Shown one piece after another: positions 1 to 12,235 of a stretch of DNA of 64,000 nucleotides (position 1 is its first letter; every line of letters begins with the position of its first letter). Source of the DNA: Posidonia oceanica (lineage: Eukaryota; Streptophyta; Magnoliopsida; Alismatales; Posidoniaceae). The stretch covers positions 41,488,001-41,552,000 of the forward strand of contig JAZBRS010000029.1 in assembly GCA_037176725.1 (NCBI GenBank), written 5' to 3'. The notes under the pieces are model-generated. The model had not been told where the DNA came from and made no database searches. It saw nothing but the letters and a program-made list of their open reading frames with translations. The position numbers and the translations under genes were made by a program.

Positions 1-1060
1 TTTGTAGCCTCCGTCTTAATTCCTCGTGGATCGACTACCACTTTTGACACTCTCGGAGTGATATTTTCTTTTTCACCTCATCAGTGACTGGAGTTGCATC
101 TAACCTGCCAGGGAGGTAGAGTTGTAGCTTGCACGAGGGATCTAAGCATGGTGCTTCGCTCAAAGGGTGGGGCAAGGCTCTCCAGATGGTGCTTCTCATG
201 TAGTTGGAAAATGTTGTGCTTGCAGTTGGAAGTTGAGGCAGCTTCGATGCTCATCCGAGTCACCCCTCTCATAGGTGCCTTCTTTCTTCGATTTCTGTCT
301 TCATTTTTCTTTTATTCCCAATGTGCATATCATGTTATTTCTTTTTGGCTCACTTGGTCTCAATTCTTTTGGGATATACATTGCCTCGCCCTCTTGGGTT
401 AGTGGTCTCGATGAGGAGTTAAGAGTTTGGCTGGTCAGCATGCTCCCTCGGCCTCTGCCCTGTATATGAACAACCTCTGGCTATGCTCTGCTTGACCTTG
501 GCCCTCACCATGTCTGGTGGACCCTTTTGACTGGATCCCACTTTGGCACTTTGCTTGGCGGGGTTTTCTGATCGGCTTTAGATCTCACACTGTGGCCATA
601 GGCATTGAAATGGCACTGCTCGGGTGAGTATCGCCAGAAGTGTTAATGCTTGGTATCCTCTCAGTGCTACTTATTGTCCGAAGCTGGGTTTTCTGGGATT
701 GCAAATTTTTATGGTTTTTTTTAAATTTTTAAACATGCTAGCAGTTTTTTGAGCATGCGAGGAATGTAAAGGCATGTTTTTGCTTTTTTAGGTTTTTTAT
801 ATTTTTTATGGTTTTTAGTTAAGGCGAGAAAACGTAAAAACAAACAAAACTGAAAAACAAAAGACGATGCAGAAAAGGAAAGGAAGGTAGGAGGGACTCA
901 CCTGTTAGCAACCTCAAGAGGGAGGTGTTGGATCTGCTCCTATGCTACTGGTGCTGCTGACGTTGCTGGAGTTGCTGGTGGGTCTGCTGGGATGGTCAGC
1001 GACACTGCAGCGTCTGCTGAGGGTGCTTTTGGGAGCGCTGGGGCTGATGGAGACACAGGT
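1..1060 (-). other. Remnant E, left part: probable LTR-interior sequence
   Basis: No credible coding sequence is visible. Read on the minus strand, the decayed gag of remnant E runs into GC-rich sequence. That is followed by a splice-donor-like AACAG/GTGAGT (minus, 896-901) and then AT-rich, A-tract-bearing sequence. This order resembles the inside of the family's LTRs, where a conserved donor also lies just before T- and A-rich DNA. No LTR terminus is seen before the window begins. The assignment is an inference from arrangement, not from a clear alignment. Confidence 0.3.
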
Positions 1061-2735
1061 CTGGACTATGCTGCCGTCGAGTCCGGTGGCGATGTTGAAG
1101 CTACTTCCTTGAGCGTCCCCCGGGCGAGCTGGGAAGGCAAAAGAGTGGATGTTGTGCTGATGGGATTAGAAGGATCCACTGGGGCAGAGCTGGACTTAGA
1201 AATGACAGGGGTGAGGGAGAAGACCCCTTCTGGCATCTTCGAAGCCTGTAGGCTCAAATGAGGAAGGGTCGGCTATGCTAAGGAGTGCCAGTGCAGGTGC
1301 AAGTTCATGTGCAGGTGTCGGTGTAGGTGCTACCTCCTGTGCAACGATGAAAACTACAGTACAAATTCATGTCATGCCACTACGGAGGTAGGTTCGACGA
1401 CGGACGAATGGCTGGGAGCCTCAAATGTGACTCAACCAGGAGAAAGATGACACTCTACGGCTCGGCCAAGGGAGTGTAATCGCATTCAGTGTGACGAGGT
1501 CGTCTTTGCCCCAGTTGTAGTCCCTACCGAGCCGATGCGACGTGATGCACTCGCTTGACGGTGGTGGTGATTTGTGGAGTGTGTGCAGGACTAGGTGCAT
1601 AACCTAGCTGAGAAGAGCCTGGCTGGCTCACTGCATTGGCAGGTTCCACATGAGGTTCGACGAACGCAACAGCATGCTGCTTGGAGTAGCCGGTGGTGGA
1701 ATCGATGTTGCTGTCACAACCGCGATGGCTGTTGCTGCTGGAGGTGTTGGCCTGCCTAGGCAATGCAGTGAGTGTGGGGAAGTTCCACTTCACAGTGAGC
1801 TCTCCACGTGGGTGCCGGCTCTAGTCAGTGATGCAAAGCTAGTGATTGGCTGGATGCATAGCAGAGCCGCAATCGTTGGCTGTGCCCCTTTGATCATCAT
1901 ATCGTTAGACTCCTCGTCGGATGGTCTATCTCGGACCTGGGTGGCTAGAGAACGCCAGCGACCGACATACTCCCCGAATGGCTTGTGGAGCCTCTACCGG
2001 ATGGCGACAAGATCCTCGTGCTTGGGGATCAAGTCGAGGTTGAAGGAGTACTGCTCGACGAATGCCTAATCGAGGCCCTTCCAAGTCCGGATTGTGGCCA
2101 TGTCAAGTGAGGTGAACCACTTAAGCGTGGGGACAGTCAGACTCTTTTGGAACAGACGGATCAGGAGCCTTTCGCAGTGTGAAGCTAAGCAAGCTCTCCG
2201 CAGTATGCCTTGAGATGCGAGATTGGGCAATCTCTACTATTGTACTTTTCAAATTCTGGGATGCAGAAGTTCGAAGGGAGTGCAACCTCTGGAAAGTAGC
2301 AGAGGTCCCGAAATTGGGAGGACTGGCGGTCCACGCCTTGCACTTGATGAAGTGCTCTTTCTAGATCGCTCATCCTAGCAAGGAGGGCATCTGAAGTCGC
2401 TGCTAGTGATGATTGTGCAGCTAAGGAGGGTGCCGCGTATGCTGTATGGATCGCGCAGAAGTGCTCGTTCGGATCCAGTATCACGCCACCTAGTGTCGCG
2501 GTGTGAGGGCCAGCATACCCGTGCAAGGTGGAGATGTGTAGTGGCATGCATGCTGGGACCTGAATCTACTGATGCATGGCAAATGGATATGCTTGATGCT
2601 GTGCCGTGTAAAGTGCAGTGCGTGGGAGCAGTAGTTGTTGTGCCAGCACAATTCCGGGCAATGGGCTCAGGGGTTGTTGTGCTCCTGCCAATCCAAGGGA
2701 CTAGCCACCAAGCGATGGAGTAGCATGCTATGGAT
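1060..2735 (-). pseudogene. gag: Decayed Tat/Ogre-type gag (remnant E)
   Basis: Gag forms the virus-like particle of LTR retrotransposons. The best-preserved stretch (2185-2547) reads through a conserved core with HLKAYCGELA and an FPEVALPS block. It matches the gag copies at about 26200-26540 and 43940-44260 residue for residue in many places. A second stretch (1524-1793) matches the low-complexity Ser/Asn region and the VAFVEP / HTPQITTT block of those copies. A weak match to the VDPSNPIS (VDPSDLIS) block lies near 1066-1257. Frameshifts and stops separate these pieces, and protease and pol are absent. The start is missing: homology begins near 2735, inside gag, directly downstream of LTR sequence. 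It is certainly a pseudogene; only the exact ends are uncertain. Confidence 0.8.
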
Positions 2736-3705
2736 AGTGCTGTGCGAAGGTAGGTGCCAAACAAAGGATGCAAAACTCGAATGAAAGTGGATGAAAATGA
2801 GGCAAACCGAACAACGACGAAGCAAACAAGAGCTAGAAGACGAGATAACAAAGTTAAGAGAGTAAATGCTTGCCTGAGTAGACAGGTGGGTTGTCCCTCT
2901 TGACGTTGGCTCGCGGTTGTCGTTCTCTTGGTTGTCGATGCTCAGATGCGACGGAGGCGGAGGTAATGCGGTTGGTTGCTAGTGCTCTGGATAGGCTATG
3001 TGATTCTTAACATGGGATACAGATGCTTGGCTTGAGAGGTGATGTGCAAGCCAATGGTCATGGGTGTATGGCTGTGCTTGGTGGTGCTGGGCTGAGGGTG
3101 TGGTTGTCGTGAGTTTAGGGAAATGGCCGAGAGGTATGGGAGGTGCCAAGAGGCTTGGACGTTGGAGGAGGAGGTGGTTTTATAGGATTTAGAATGCATA
3201 GGGGTCATGGATGTGTAACTGAATTTTAAATGCAAGGCTGAGATGAGAGCTAAATGGATTGGATTGGGATTTTAATGTGGATACGGGGTATGATGGTCAA
3301 GGCACGTCAAGGCACATGCTTAGATCCATGCTAGCCAATGAGGAGCAAGGAAACAATGGTCCAAAGGTGAATGGACGATTCGATCCTTCAGCAGCTACTA
3401 CTGATAAAAGGGACTATTCGACTACAGATCGCACCACTTAATCGTGCCACAGAATCGCACTAGTGAGTCGCGCCTGACCTATTGTAGGGCCTGTTTGCTG
3501 GATCTTGGGCATGTTTCTTGAGTGTTTGACCACCAATGGGCTTTGGACTTTTGGTTGGTGGTTTTGGGTAGGTTTACGGTGTTTGGTTTGGTTTGGGATG
3601 CTGGGATTGGTTTGTGGGAAGGTGGTTGGGTCTGCCACATTGCAACTGGAGCAAGCTCTTCTGGAGGAGTCTGCCGACAAGCAGCCTCAAATCGGGGTGT
3701 CTACA
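2736..3705 (-). repeat. LTR (5' part) of remnant E, fused to gag
   Basis: Read on the minus strand, this begins TGTAGACACCCC, the terminus shared by several LTRs here. It holds a U3 of about 520 bases ending in a TATA box, followed by transcribed-looking sequence and a donor-like site near 2880. It then passes directly into gag sequence without a primer-binding site or leader. The missing stretch suggests a deletion or recombination between LTR and gag. The right-hand terminus abuts leader sequence of another element (H), so this end is a true insertion boundary. Confidence 0.65.
3178..3184 (-). promoter_or_regulatory. TATA box of LTR E
   Basis: The minus-strand sequence CCTATAAAACC lies about 520 bases inside the LTR start. 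The same CCTATAAAAC context recurs at a similar distance (about 475 bases) in LTR D, which supports a conserved LTR promoter. Confidence 0.55.
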
Positions 3706-4768
3706 CCTTGCAATCTAATTTCTTGATGCTATGCCTTCTGATTGGAGGATGTTTTGTTTTACACACATATGCTATGCCACCACACTCGCACATGCCATGC
3801 TACATGCCTTTTGATGTGGTTATTGTCTTCTTCTTTCACCATCATGTTGGAACAACACTAGCACATGCAATGCTCATGCCTTTTGCTTGATGTATGTTTG
3901 CTTGCATGCCATGACTTGATGTCTCTTTCCGCTTTCCACATTTGCCATGCCTAGGAAAATTAGAGACATGCTTGCCTCCCCTTCGACTTAATCAAAAAAC
4001 CGTAAGAAAAAGAAAACGTCTAGGCAAAACTAGAGACACATTTGCATCTCTCTCTCATCCGGCTTAATAAAAATGCAAGTAAAATGCACCAAAGCATATT
4101 CGCATGAATGATCACATAGAAGCATGCATCTTCTCAACTCTTGAGTCCACCCACTCAGTCTAAGAAGGGCAATCCCGATTTCCCATTCTATGGCTTTGGC
4201 ATGGGACATGTAGCTAGTCTGTCCCCCCTTGTCCAAGGTCGTGTCGGTGTTAGTAGAGGGTACAATTCACTACTACTGCAGGAGTCGAGGCTCCCAACGC
4301 ACCACCTGTTTGCAGCCCAAGCTTTGGCAGGGATTGAAAACGGGGACCTACTTTCTATCCTACGTCAAAAACCCATGCCCATATGAGAGTCCGGAGTAGA
4401 CAGCCTATTCAGGACATAATTAGATGGTGAGAGAGTGCATACTAGAGCATTCATTTGCACGTTTGCCATTCATGCCACCATAACAACCTGCATTGTGTCC
4501 TTGGCCAGGTTCTGACACCTATTGTTGCTTGTGCCAGTTTACAGGTAGGTGTGAGGTCCACACCTGGGAGATCAAGCGTCTCTATCACGGGCAGCTACCC
4601 TTGGTCTTCCTTCTTATCCTTCCCGGGCTATCCATCGCCTTCGATGATAGCTCGTCTTAGGTCTCGTGCTTTTGCTTTCTACTGCAGCCCCATTCGTACC
4701 CGCTTGCAGTCAACTATGGCCTAGCAAACCAACGAGCCTCTTCCTACTGCCACCTTGGAGGGAATCCC
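3706..4768 (+). other. Leader and gag start of older element H (first half)
   Basis: This stretch aligns with the leader of element A (about 24400-25410). Both carry the same run of ATGCC-rich sequence, a CATGCCTAGGA block with AGAGAC, the GTCGGTGTTAGTAGAGGGTA block and an ATGGCC gag start (here 4718). In H the gag reading frame meets TAG at its third codon. The fragment is cut on the left by the LTR of remnant E and on the right by element B. Its continuation resumes after B at 13722, which shows that B inserted into H. Confidence 0.7.
4764..4768 (+). repeat. Target-site duplication of element B, left copy
   Basis: ATCCC immediately precedes the TGTAGATATCCC terminus and is repeated exactly at 13722-13726 after the 3' LTR. 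A 5-bp duplication is typical of Ty3/gypsy integrase. Confidence 0.9.
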
Positions 4769-5732
4769 TGTAGATATCCCATTTTCACATTTCCCAGAGT
4801 TCATAGAGGACAGGGACTTCTGAGGCACCAAAGATCACATGTCTAAGGCCTAACAACACATTTTCTAGCCTCGGTCTTCCCTACGATCCTTGACCATTAG
4901 GCGCCACTCCAACCGGCGACTAATGATCGTGGTTCCCATCAACCGAATTTCTATGGTTTTCTCCACACTTTGACCAAGCGGTTGCTAGGTTTAGGCGCCA
5001 CTCCAACCGGTGACTCAAACTAACTGCCTTCTTTTCTAGAATTTTCTGAACTCCAACTATCCCTACACCACTAGAGTCTATAAATAGACCCCCTAGGCCG
5101 GTGGTTTGAGGGTCGGAACTTTGGAGAGAGAAATTCCCCAGTTGAAATTTTAGAGAGAGGCAAAGCCTTGTCAGTTTTGTGAGCCACCTTCAGAAAGCTA
5201 AATTTCCAATCCAGAAACTCTATCTCCTATCCTCAAGACGTCACCAACCTAAGCTTCTATCTTCGATCCCAGAGATCCTGAGCCAAGCCAAAGCTCCGAC
5301 CGTGCCTCCACTTCTACTCCACTGCAAACAGCACGAGGGTGAAGGGAGTATCTTCCAATCTTTTTATCTCATATTGCATTCCTTAGAATAGGACCCATAG
5401 CATATGCATGCGGGGAACAACCCCTAGTTAGTATTAGGTTTAATTGCTTATGTTATTTTCTATCTACTTTTATTAACATTTACTACACTTGAACTAATCT
5501 ACATCTTTTATTCTCATTTGTTTTGAAGGAAAGGAAATTGCTTACATAACATGAAGGAGCCGCTGGACGACATCCTGCCGTCGATCCAGTGATTTGAGTA
5601 CTCATAGCTTCATCATCTCCCCCCAGGTGTCTTGTCTACCCAAAGGCGAGTGGCGATCACAACAAAGCTGTCGACATCGTGGAAGCGCCGTCATCTTCAA
5701 CTTAAACCCCCCCCCCCAAATCCACATCCACA
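4769..5732 (+). repeat. 5' LTR of element B (internally deleted)
   Basis: It runs from TGTAGATATCCC to CCACATCCACA and has the canonical TG...CA ends. It matches the 3' LTR throughout, except that 12336-12858 of the 3' LTR is missing here; the join lies at TTTTCTAG/CCTCGG near 4866. A run of C near 5707 differs in length between copies. It contains the promoter and the AGGCGCC/AGGCGAC motif pairs described for the 3' LTR. Confidence 0.92.
5079..5086 (+). promoter_or_regulatory. TATA box of element B 5' LTR
   Basis: TATAAATA in the context GTCTATAAATAGACC, identical in the 3' LTR at 13069-13076. It is the only strong TATA box in this LTR and probably sets the start of the genomic RNA a few tens of bases downstream. 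Confidence 0.7.
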
Positions 5733-5736
5733 GAAG

Positions 5737-5754
5737 TGGCGATCACGGTGGGAT
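5737..5754 (+). other. Candidate primer-binding site of element B
   Basis: TGGCGATCACGGTGGGAT begins four bases after the LTR end. It starts with TGG, as expected for pairing with a tRNA CCA end. The first five bases match element A's primer site (TGGCGACTCTGC...), after which they differ. I cannot assign the tRNA with confidence. Confidence 0.5.
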
Positions 5755-7049
5755 GCGATTTCAGCCAACCTCCATGTAATGTAAGCAAATTCCTTTCCTT
5801 CTTCCCTCTTATTTTGTAGATCTAAGTGTTGTTTTCAGTTTGGAAAACGTGCGAGTAGGTTTTTCACGATACCCCAAACTTTTTGTTGTTTTTTTACTGT
5901 TTTTGACGTTAGTAAAACCCGTGGCTTCGACAGCTAGGACTATTTTACTAAGGTCAGGAGACTTTGGCACTGAGCCGCCCGTCCAAGGAGCGCCTGTACA
6001 AGTCGCACCTCTAGGAGGCGACTGACAGGGGTGCCACTGTAACGGGCGACACATCCTGAGTTTGTTTATACTGCAGATTATTACTATTTTTTCGTAATTT
6101 GTGCAGTATTTTTAGATCTGCAGTAGCATAAAAAAAAAATTAAAAACAATTCTTCCTGTCCACTGTGTTTTAGTTTTTTTAACTATTTCTAGATTTACTT
6201 TTGTCCACCCTTAAGGTGGAAACTAATTCGTTTATATAATAAAGTAAAAGTTCCTTAATGAAATCTTCCTCTAGTTAGAACAGTTAACCTGAGCGAACCC
6301 AGGCTAGTGCAAGTCGCTCTCCCATACTCAGTGTTAATTGTGATAGCTAGATCAAGATCTTGAGGTGTCCTAAGTAGTTATTTTTGACTCCTCCTTCTCC
6401 CTGAGTCAAAGATAACCCTTAGTAGATACTTGCACTTTAATATTTTATGTTTATTTACTGTTTTGTGGTTTGATTAAGTACCGAGCCTAAGAACAGAATC
6501 CTAGGTGGAGGGTCCCTCTTTAGAGAGACAAGCCCCCCATCTAGGCCCTCTTGGTGGACCCTAAGGAAGGTCAAGGAGGAGTACCTATAAGCCAACAAAT
6601 CCCATTCAGTATAAACACACAAGTTTAACTAATTAATTAACTAACTAACCACCTAAACAGTAAAAACAGCGATCTGCCTGCAACTTGTATTCTTTTCTTT
6701 CCTGACTGTTGCGTGGTCTATCCAAGATAGACCCGGTTTGCTGACTGAACAAGAGGCATAGCCGCCTATTCAGAAGGCGCCTCGCTCAGCCACCCGGTAA
6801 ACTAGTGACTTGTTCGGCCGCCTGTCACACAGGCGACTACAGGGAAACACTCCATTCAGTGTGCCTTGTTTGTAGGGATTTGTTTATCTCCATTAACAGG
6901 TTGCAGAAACATCAGAGTAGCAGCTACTTACTGATATTTTCACTTCCACTTAATCGAGTCTGTATTAAGTAGTGTTAATCCAGTCTGTAATCTCCTTCTT
7001 GAATCCTCTATAATAGTTTGAAAAAAAAAAAGAAAAAGACAATCTTGCA
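5755..7049 (+). other. Untranslated leader of element B
   Basis: No convincing coding sequence. It holds T-rich stretches, a T/A-rich block near 6100-6250 and two GC-rich islands (5970-6050 and 6750-6845). The islands repeat the GCGCC...AGGCGAC motif pair also seen in the LTR. It ends in an A-rich run (7021-7040) just before the gag start. Confidence 0.55.
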
Positions 7050-9461
7050 GTGGAAGCTTATCAACAAAATCACGAGCACATCAACATGACGTCTGCCTCA
7101 ACCTCTGCCTCCATAGTGCAACAAAGTCAAGGCCCACATGGGTTCTTATTCAAAGCTTCAACTTCACAAACAGAGGAGCCAGAGACCCCTAATTTCTCGC
7201 AAGCGATGGGCCAATCATTTGAAGAAGAAAGAGAAATAAGCCACTCCCGACCTCGGAGTACCCCATTTGAGCATACAATTCCCGGGGTGACCTCCCAAGT
7301 AGTGCCTACAACGACCGCTCCCTATCTATCTGAGGAAGCGGCTAATGAGATCTATTGACCTTTGGCACACCACCACCCCTCGTTTAGGAGCCCGCAAATT
7401 CCATTCGCCCACCAACCTTCTTTCCTAAACCCTCACCAAAACCCATTAACCACGCCCACTCACGCCTACGCATACAACATGCCACCAAGCCCCACTATGA
7501 ACTTCCCCACTCAAAATTCATTCACACAATACCATGCAACACCAACCTACCCTTACATCCATCCAACTCCGCCATATACAACCCAATACATACCACAACC
7601 TCTCGCTAATACACAATACTACCCTACTCCACTTCCATCATCGTTCTTCCATCCACAACAAACTTCCGCTAACGCACAATCATACTACACTCCACATCAA
7701 ACCCAACCCTTCTCTCCACCATACGACCCTCTATCACCACCGTTCCACCAAAACCATGGGCACCTAAACCAGGGACAACAAGCCATGCCGGGACAGGACA
7801 TCAAGAGAATGATCTCTGAGGCACTAACAGAGGCGGGAGTTATGCATAAAGCACCGATAGGGTTTGACACGATAAAATTTCCTCATTTTGTTCTTCCACC
7901 TGAGTTCAAAATGCCAAAAATGAGGAAATACAGTGGAACAGAGGATCCAAGGGGCCACCTAGCCACATTTGCCATGGATGCTCTGCCCTATCAATATGAC
8001 AATGGGCTTATAATCTACCTCTTCTTTAAAAGCTTGGAAGGAGAAGCACTGGGATGGTTCAACACGCTCACAGCATATGATCTCAGTGACTTCAGGATGG
8101 TTCAAGAGAAATTTCTGTGCCAATATGTCCATCGCATCCAGCACGAGCCTACAATGAGCAACCTCCTCGCTGAAAAGATGAAACCTGATGAGGAGTTCGC
8201 CACTTTTGCAAGTAGATGGTGGGACATGGCTGCAAGATCTAAATGTTATATTTCTAAAAGCCAAGCAGTCGAGATCATCGCCCGAAACGCTACAGGAGCA
8301 CTCAGAACAGGGCTACTAATGAATGACCTCCAAACATACCCTCAGTTACACGAACGCACTGCAAGGATTCTTCGTCACAAAGAGGATCTACCATTCTTAG
8401 AGCTCGAGGGAAGGGGCAAAAAGACGGGCACTGGCTATACACTTGAAGGGATCACTAGTAACATGGCACAGGTCTCAATCCAGCAGATGCAGAAGGGCCA
8501 ATACCAATCTGAGCAATCACTCCTAGCCAAAAGGCAACTGACCCAGTATCAGCCAGAGCAGTACCTGAGCCAATCAGCGCAGTACCAGGGGCAGTTAGTG
8601 CAGTCAATGCAACACCAACAACAACAGCCAACTGATTATCCAGTACATGCCCAACAAAGATACCAGGGGCAACAACAGGGGCAGAAGAACTATCACAACG
8701 TTCGTCTTCCATGAAGCTACAAAGGCCCTTAGAGGCAAAACTATCCTCCGCTTCCTGAATCAATCTCTGATACATTCAGGTTGCTAGTTGAGAGTGGAGA
8801 TCTGCAGCTCCCAAAGCCTAGTCCGAGTTATCCTAATGCTGATATGTCCAAGATGAACAACGGGCACACCCTTGAAGAATGCTTCACCGTCAAATATGAA
8901 GTTCATAATCTCAATGACAAGGGTGATATCATGTGGCCTGAGCTCAAAGCAAAACTAAAGGCGGCTCAACAAGGACAACAACAGATACATCAAGAGCCCT
9001 TGTTCAACTATCGAGTGGCTCAAGCGGATGCAGAGATCATCTTATCCGCTGCTCGATCTGAGCTTGCAAACATCCAGTGCATACGAGCAAATTCAGAACA
9101 AAGCCCATCAAGCAAAGAGGACCTTAATCCTAAGGCACCCTCAACACCTACTCTAAATCCTCATGTGCCCCAGAACTTAATGGAAGGTGACTGGTCGCCC
9201 ATCTATGATGAGTACACTGACATAGATTGGCCCGACGAGCAGACGGTGGATTCTCAAGTGTTCCAAGGCTTAACAGAAGAAGACCAGTTGCCCATCTACG
9301 ATGAGTATGCAGATTCAGACTGGTATAAAGTAGAAGCTGCACTAGGTTCACTCTGCCAAGCTCTCCAAGTAGCACAAGCAAGAGCTGATCCTCCTCCCAA
9401 GCCGCCCAACCCTACAAATAGACACACTAGGGGCAGTCATGAGCACTGTGTTCATGAATGA
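7050..9461 (+). pseudogene. gag: gag of element B, one frame with three in-frame stops
   Basis: One frame runs from an ATG at 7050 for about 800 codons, interrupted only by TGA (7356), TGA (8712) and TAG (8730). The N-terminal third is low-complexity and rich in Pro, Gln, His, Tyr and Thr. The middle (about 7840-8400) is a retrotransposon gag domain. It opens with FPHFVLPPEFKMPKMRKYSG, followed by a capsid-like helix block with LEGEALGWFNTL and a VQEKFLCQY segment. A Gln-rich stretch follows, then a C-terminal block with PPLPESISDTFRLLVESGDL. That block ends in GHTLEEC, the relic of a Cys/His zinc motif whose first Cys and His are gone. The stops make it a pseudogene, but the frame is otherwise intact, which fits recent activity. 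No protease follows. Confidence 0.85.
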
Positions 9462-12222
9462 GAGGTTACTACAGAGCACATCGGCAGCCACACTTCAAGA
9501 GGAGGAGGACATCTGATAGCCTCACTCCAAAACAAAGCTACCAGGGGCACATCGCCTGGAACAGGTCAGAACAAGTCCGACTCTGACCCTCTGAAAGCAA
9601 GGACAGGGCGCAAACCAAAAGAAAGACAAGAACATGCGCCACATGCACCTGACTACTACACGCCAGGGGCAGACTTCTGCAGTCGCCCCTCAGATAAGCC
9701 CCCTCATCTAGGAAGGGAGGTGCAAAGTTCCACTGAATCCGACTGAGGGCAGTGGTTAATTAAAACATGTAAATAAGACATTTTCCTTTCCGTACTCTAT
9801 CTTCCTTTGTTTATTTGGTATCTAATGCTAAGTTAGATCATAGAATAAAATAAATAAAAATGACTAATGAGTGTGGACTATACCTAACAACTTAAGGCAT
9901 TAAGCAGAACTGCCAAAATATTACCTAAGGTTTCCTAAGCCGAGACCGTGACACCCAGAGAAGGTCCAACCACTGGTTGTGACAACCCGAAGACATCTTC
10001 AGATCCGTGGGAGTTACACACAACACACCCTTAATTAGCATGCCAAAGTCAAGAAAAGAATCAAAGACCAAGTCTTGCCAAAGGAAAGAAAGTTGCGTCC
10101 TAAATAGAAGAGGAACTGAACAACTAGGGTAACCTCAACCTTGTCCTGTTTGCACATACACTTGCACGGGGAGATAAGAGAAAGGCAAGCTCGGAGCAAA
10201 GGCTTATGATACGAACCGCTTGCCAAATAACTTAGAAAGCGTCCAGAGAAGATGGCAACAAAAACTGCCCAAACAGAGAGGAAAGAAGGCAGCAAAGAAG
10301 CTGTCCAAGTGAGGAACAAACGAAAAGAGACAGTAAAAGAAACTATCCAACTAAAAGAGGTCAGCAAAGAGCTGTCCAAAGAACGGAAAAGGAACATGGC
10401 AAAAGCTGTCTATGTGTCTAAAACTTAAATCCTGGAGAGACACATTAAGGGCCAAGGAAAGGCAAGTGGAATTCAAGACCTAAGCCAATGTCGAGAGCTT
10501 ACTGCACTTCAAGCCTCCTCCACCTACCTCACTCACAGACAAGGGGCAGGGAATCCTAAAAGTTCAAAACTGAGTAAGTGAAGGAGACAACAATCAAACC
10601 AAGGCTAGTATGAGGTCCTAAGTTCTCAAAAGACGAGGCATGTTAGAAGGGAAGTTCTCTCACCCCAGGTAATATGAGGCAACACTGCAAGATCTTTAAG
10701 TAAGAAGGCTATGACCACACTCATCAAACTCAAAAAAAAAAAAGAGAAAAACACAAAATACCAAAAAAAAAAAAGAAAATTAGAAAATCCAAAAACTACC
10801 AAAAAATCAGAAAATCCAAAATACAAAAAACAAAAATACAAAGAAAATAGAAAATCCAAAAATTAGAAATCCCAAAACACCAAAAAAAAAATCAGAAAGT
10901 CCCAAAAAATTCAAAAAATTAGAAAATCCAAGAAAACCAACCAAAAAGAAGTACCATCCACCCTACATACAAGTGAAAACTTAGCAAGTAGGAAAACTGG
11001 AATTAGCCTGGCCGATGATGCAACAATTATTCACCTCGGATTTGGAGATAATGTCCTACTCAAGCGTGTCTCACGGCTTGGGTGCGTTTCTCTCAACAAA
11101 GACATTGCTTTTGCAATAATCTTTAGAGCATCTATGGATGACTCACAATTGGCGTCTACTGGGCTCCGATTTTCCATCTCTCCGTTAAGGCCAAGACTAA
11201 TTCCCTCCACCTAGTTCTCAAGCATGTTGATTAAGGGATTACTTTATCTCCTACACAAGTATAACTTAGTAAATCGCCCTAGGAATTGGGAAAGGTTCAC
11301 CTGTGATTACTAACATCTTTTGTTAAGTGTGCAGGTATAAAGCTTACAACATAAAGAATGAGCTCACGCCTAAGGGGCTCATATAGTGTGCAAAGGCACA
11401 CCCACTTTGACTAAAAGGCAAACCCCAGTTTGGCAAAGGAAGGGTTCACTCCCTCACCCGGTTCTCTAATCATAGAACTCCTTTCTTTGCCAAGTCGAGC
11501 TGTGGGATGACGGTCCTTTCCCGAGAGTACTGGTCACACTCGAGGATGGAAAACACTTGACCACAACAAATTGCATTCATTCATTTTACATATGTCCATA
11601 TGGTTTGGGACCAACCGTACCCCACCGGCCTAACCTAGCATATGGACCATTCATTGCATTGTATGTTGCATTTGCATTTGTTTGCTTGAATCATGCATCC
11701 ATGCATTTTCTCATATCATTGGAAGTGGAGCACGGACGGAGCATTGTTCTTCAAGAGTGTTAGAAAACTTAGGACATGTGATTCTCCTAAAGCCAACCTA
11801 GTTCCTACCAATCCTTCTATCAATTCCAATCCGAGTAAAATCTCAAACATGACGCCACAAGAGCACTCCTTTTCGATCGTGTAAGGGTCACGCCCCACGG
11901 TTTTCTCCCTAGCTTCTGCCCCGTTGAAATACATCTCTACATGGTTGACAGGTCTCGACATCGGCTGCGACACATAGTTTCGAAACTGACTTGACCCCTC
12001 CATGCCTGAGTCTTCAATATGACGGCAATTAAGCAAACCACTCGGTCGTTCGGCAATCTCCCGACACCGAGTCCGTTCACCCCTTCTTCTTTTATTATTA
12101 TTATTATTATCTTCCTTCATCCCGTATGGCGGATTGTTTGAGATGGAGCTCCCCTTTTCAAGAAATGCTCAATGGGACATTTGTTCTTACCTTGGACTCA
12201 ATCTTGTTCCAAGATCAACTCC
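9462..12222 (+). other. Non-coding 3' part of element B
   Basis: About 2.8 kb without supportable coding sequence or pol similarity. The gag stop is followed by mixed sequence. An A-rich tract made of AAAATCCAAAA-like words lies at 10725-10945. Further unique-looking sequence continues to the polypurine tract. In autonomous relatives this place would hold pol. Confidence 0.6.
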
Positions 12223-12235
12223 AAGGAGGGGCATC
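12223..12235 (+). other. Polypurine tract of element B
   Basis: AAGGAGGGGCATC directly abuts the 3' LTR terminus. Purine-rich tracts at this place prime plus-strand synthesis. The same GAGGGGCATC ending precedes LTR D on the minus strand, so B and the larger elements share this end. Confidence 0.75.

Noticed and set aside
1650..2069. Plus-strand reading frame of 139 codons
   Set aside because: Antisense of the decayed gag in remnant E; the equivalent antisense frame opposite gag of element A (26658-26873) confirms it as a shadow.
5179..5391. 70-codon reading frame found nearly identically at 13169-13381
   Set aside because: The identity is due to its lying in the two LTRs of element B; it sits downstream of the TATA box in the untranslated leader and has no recognisable product.
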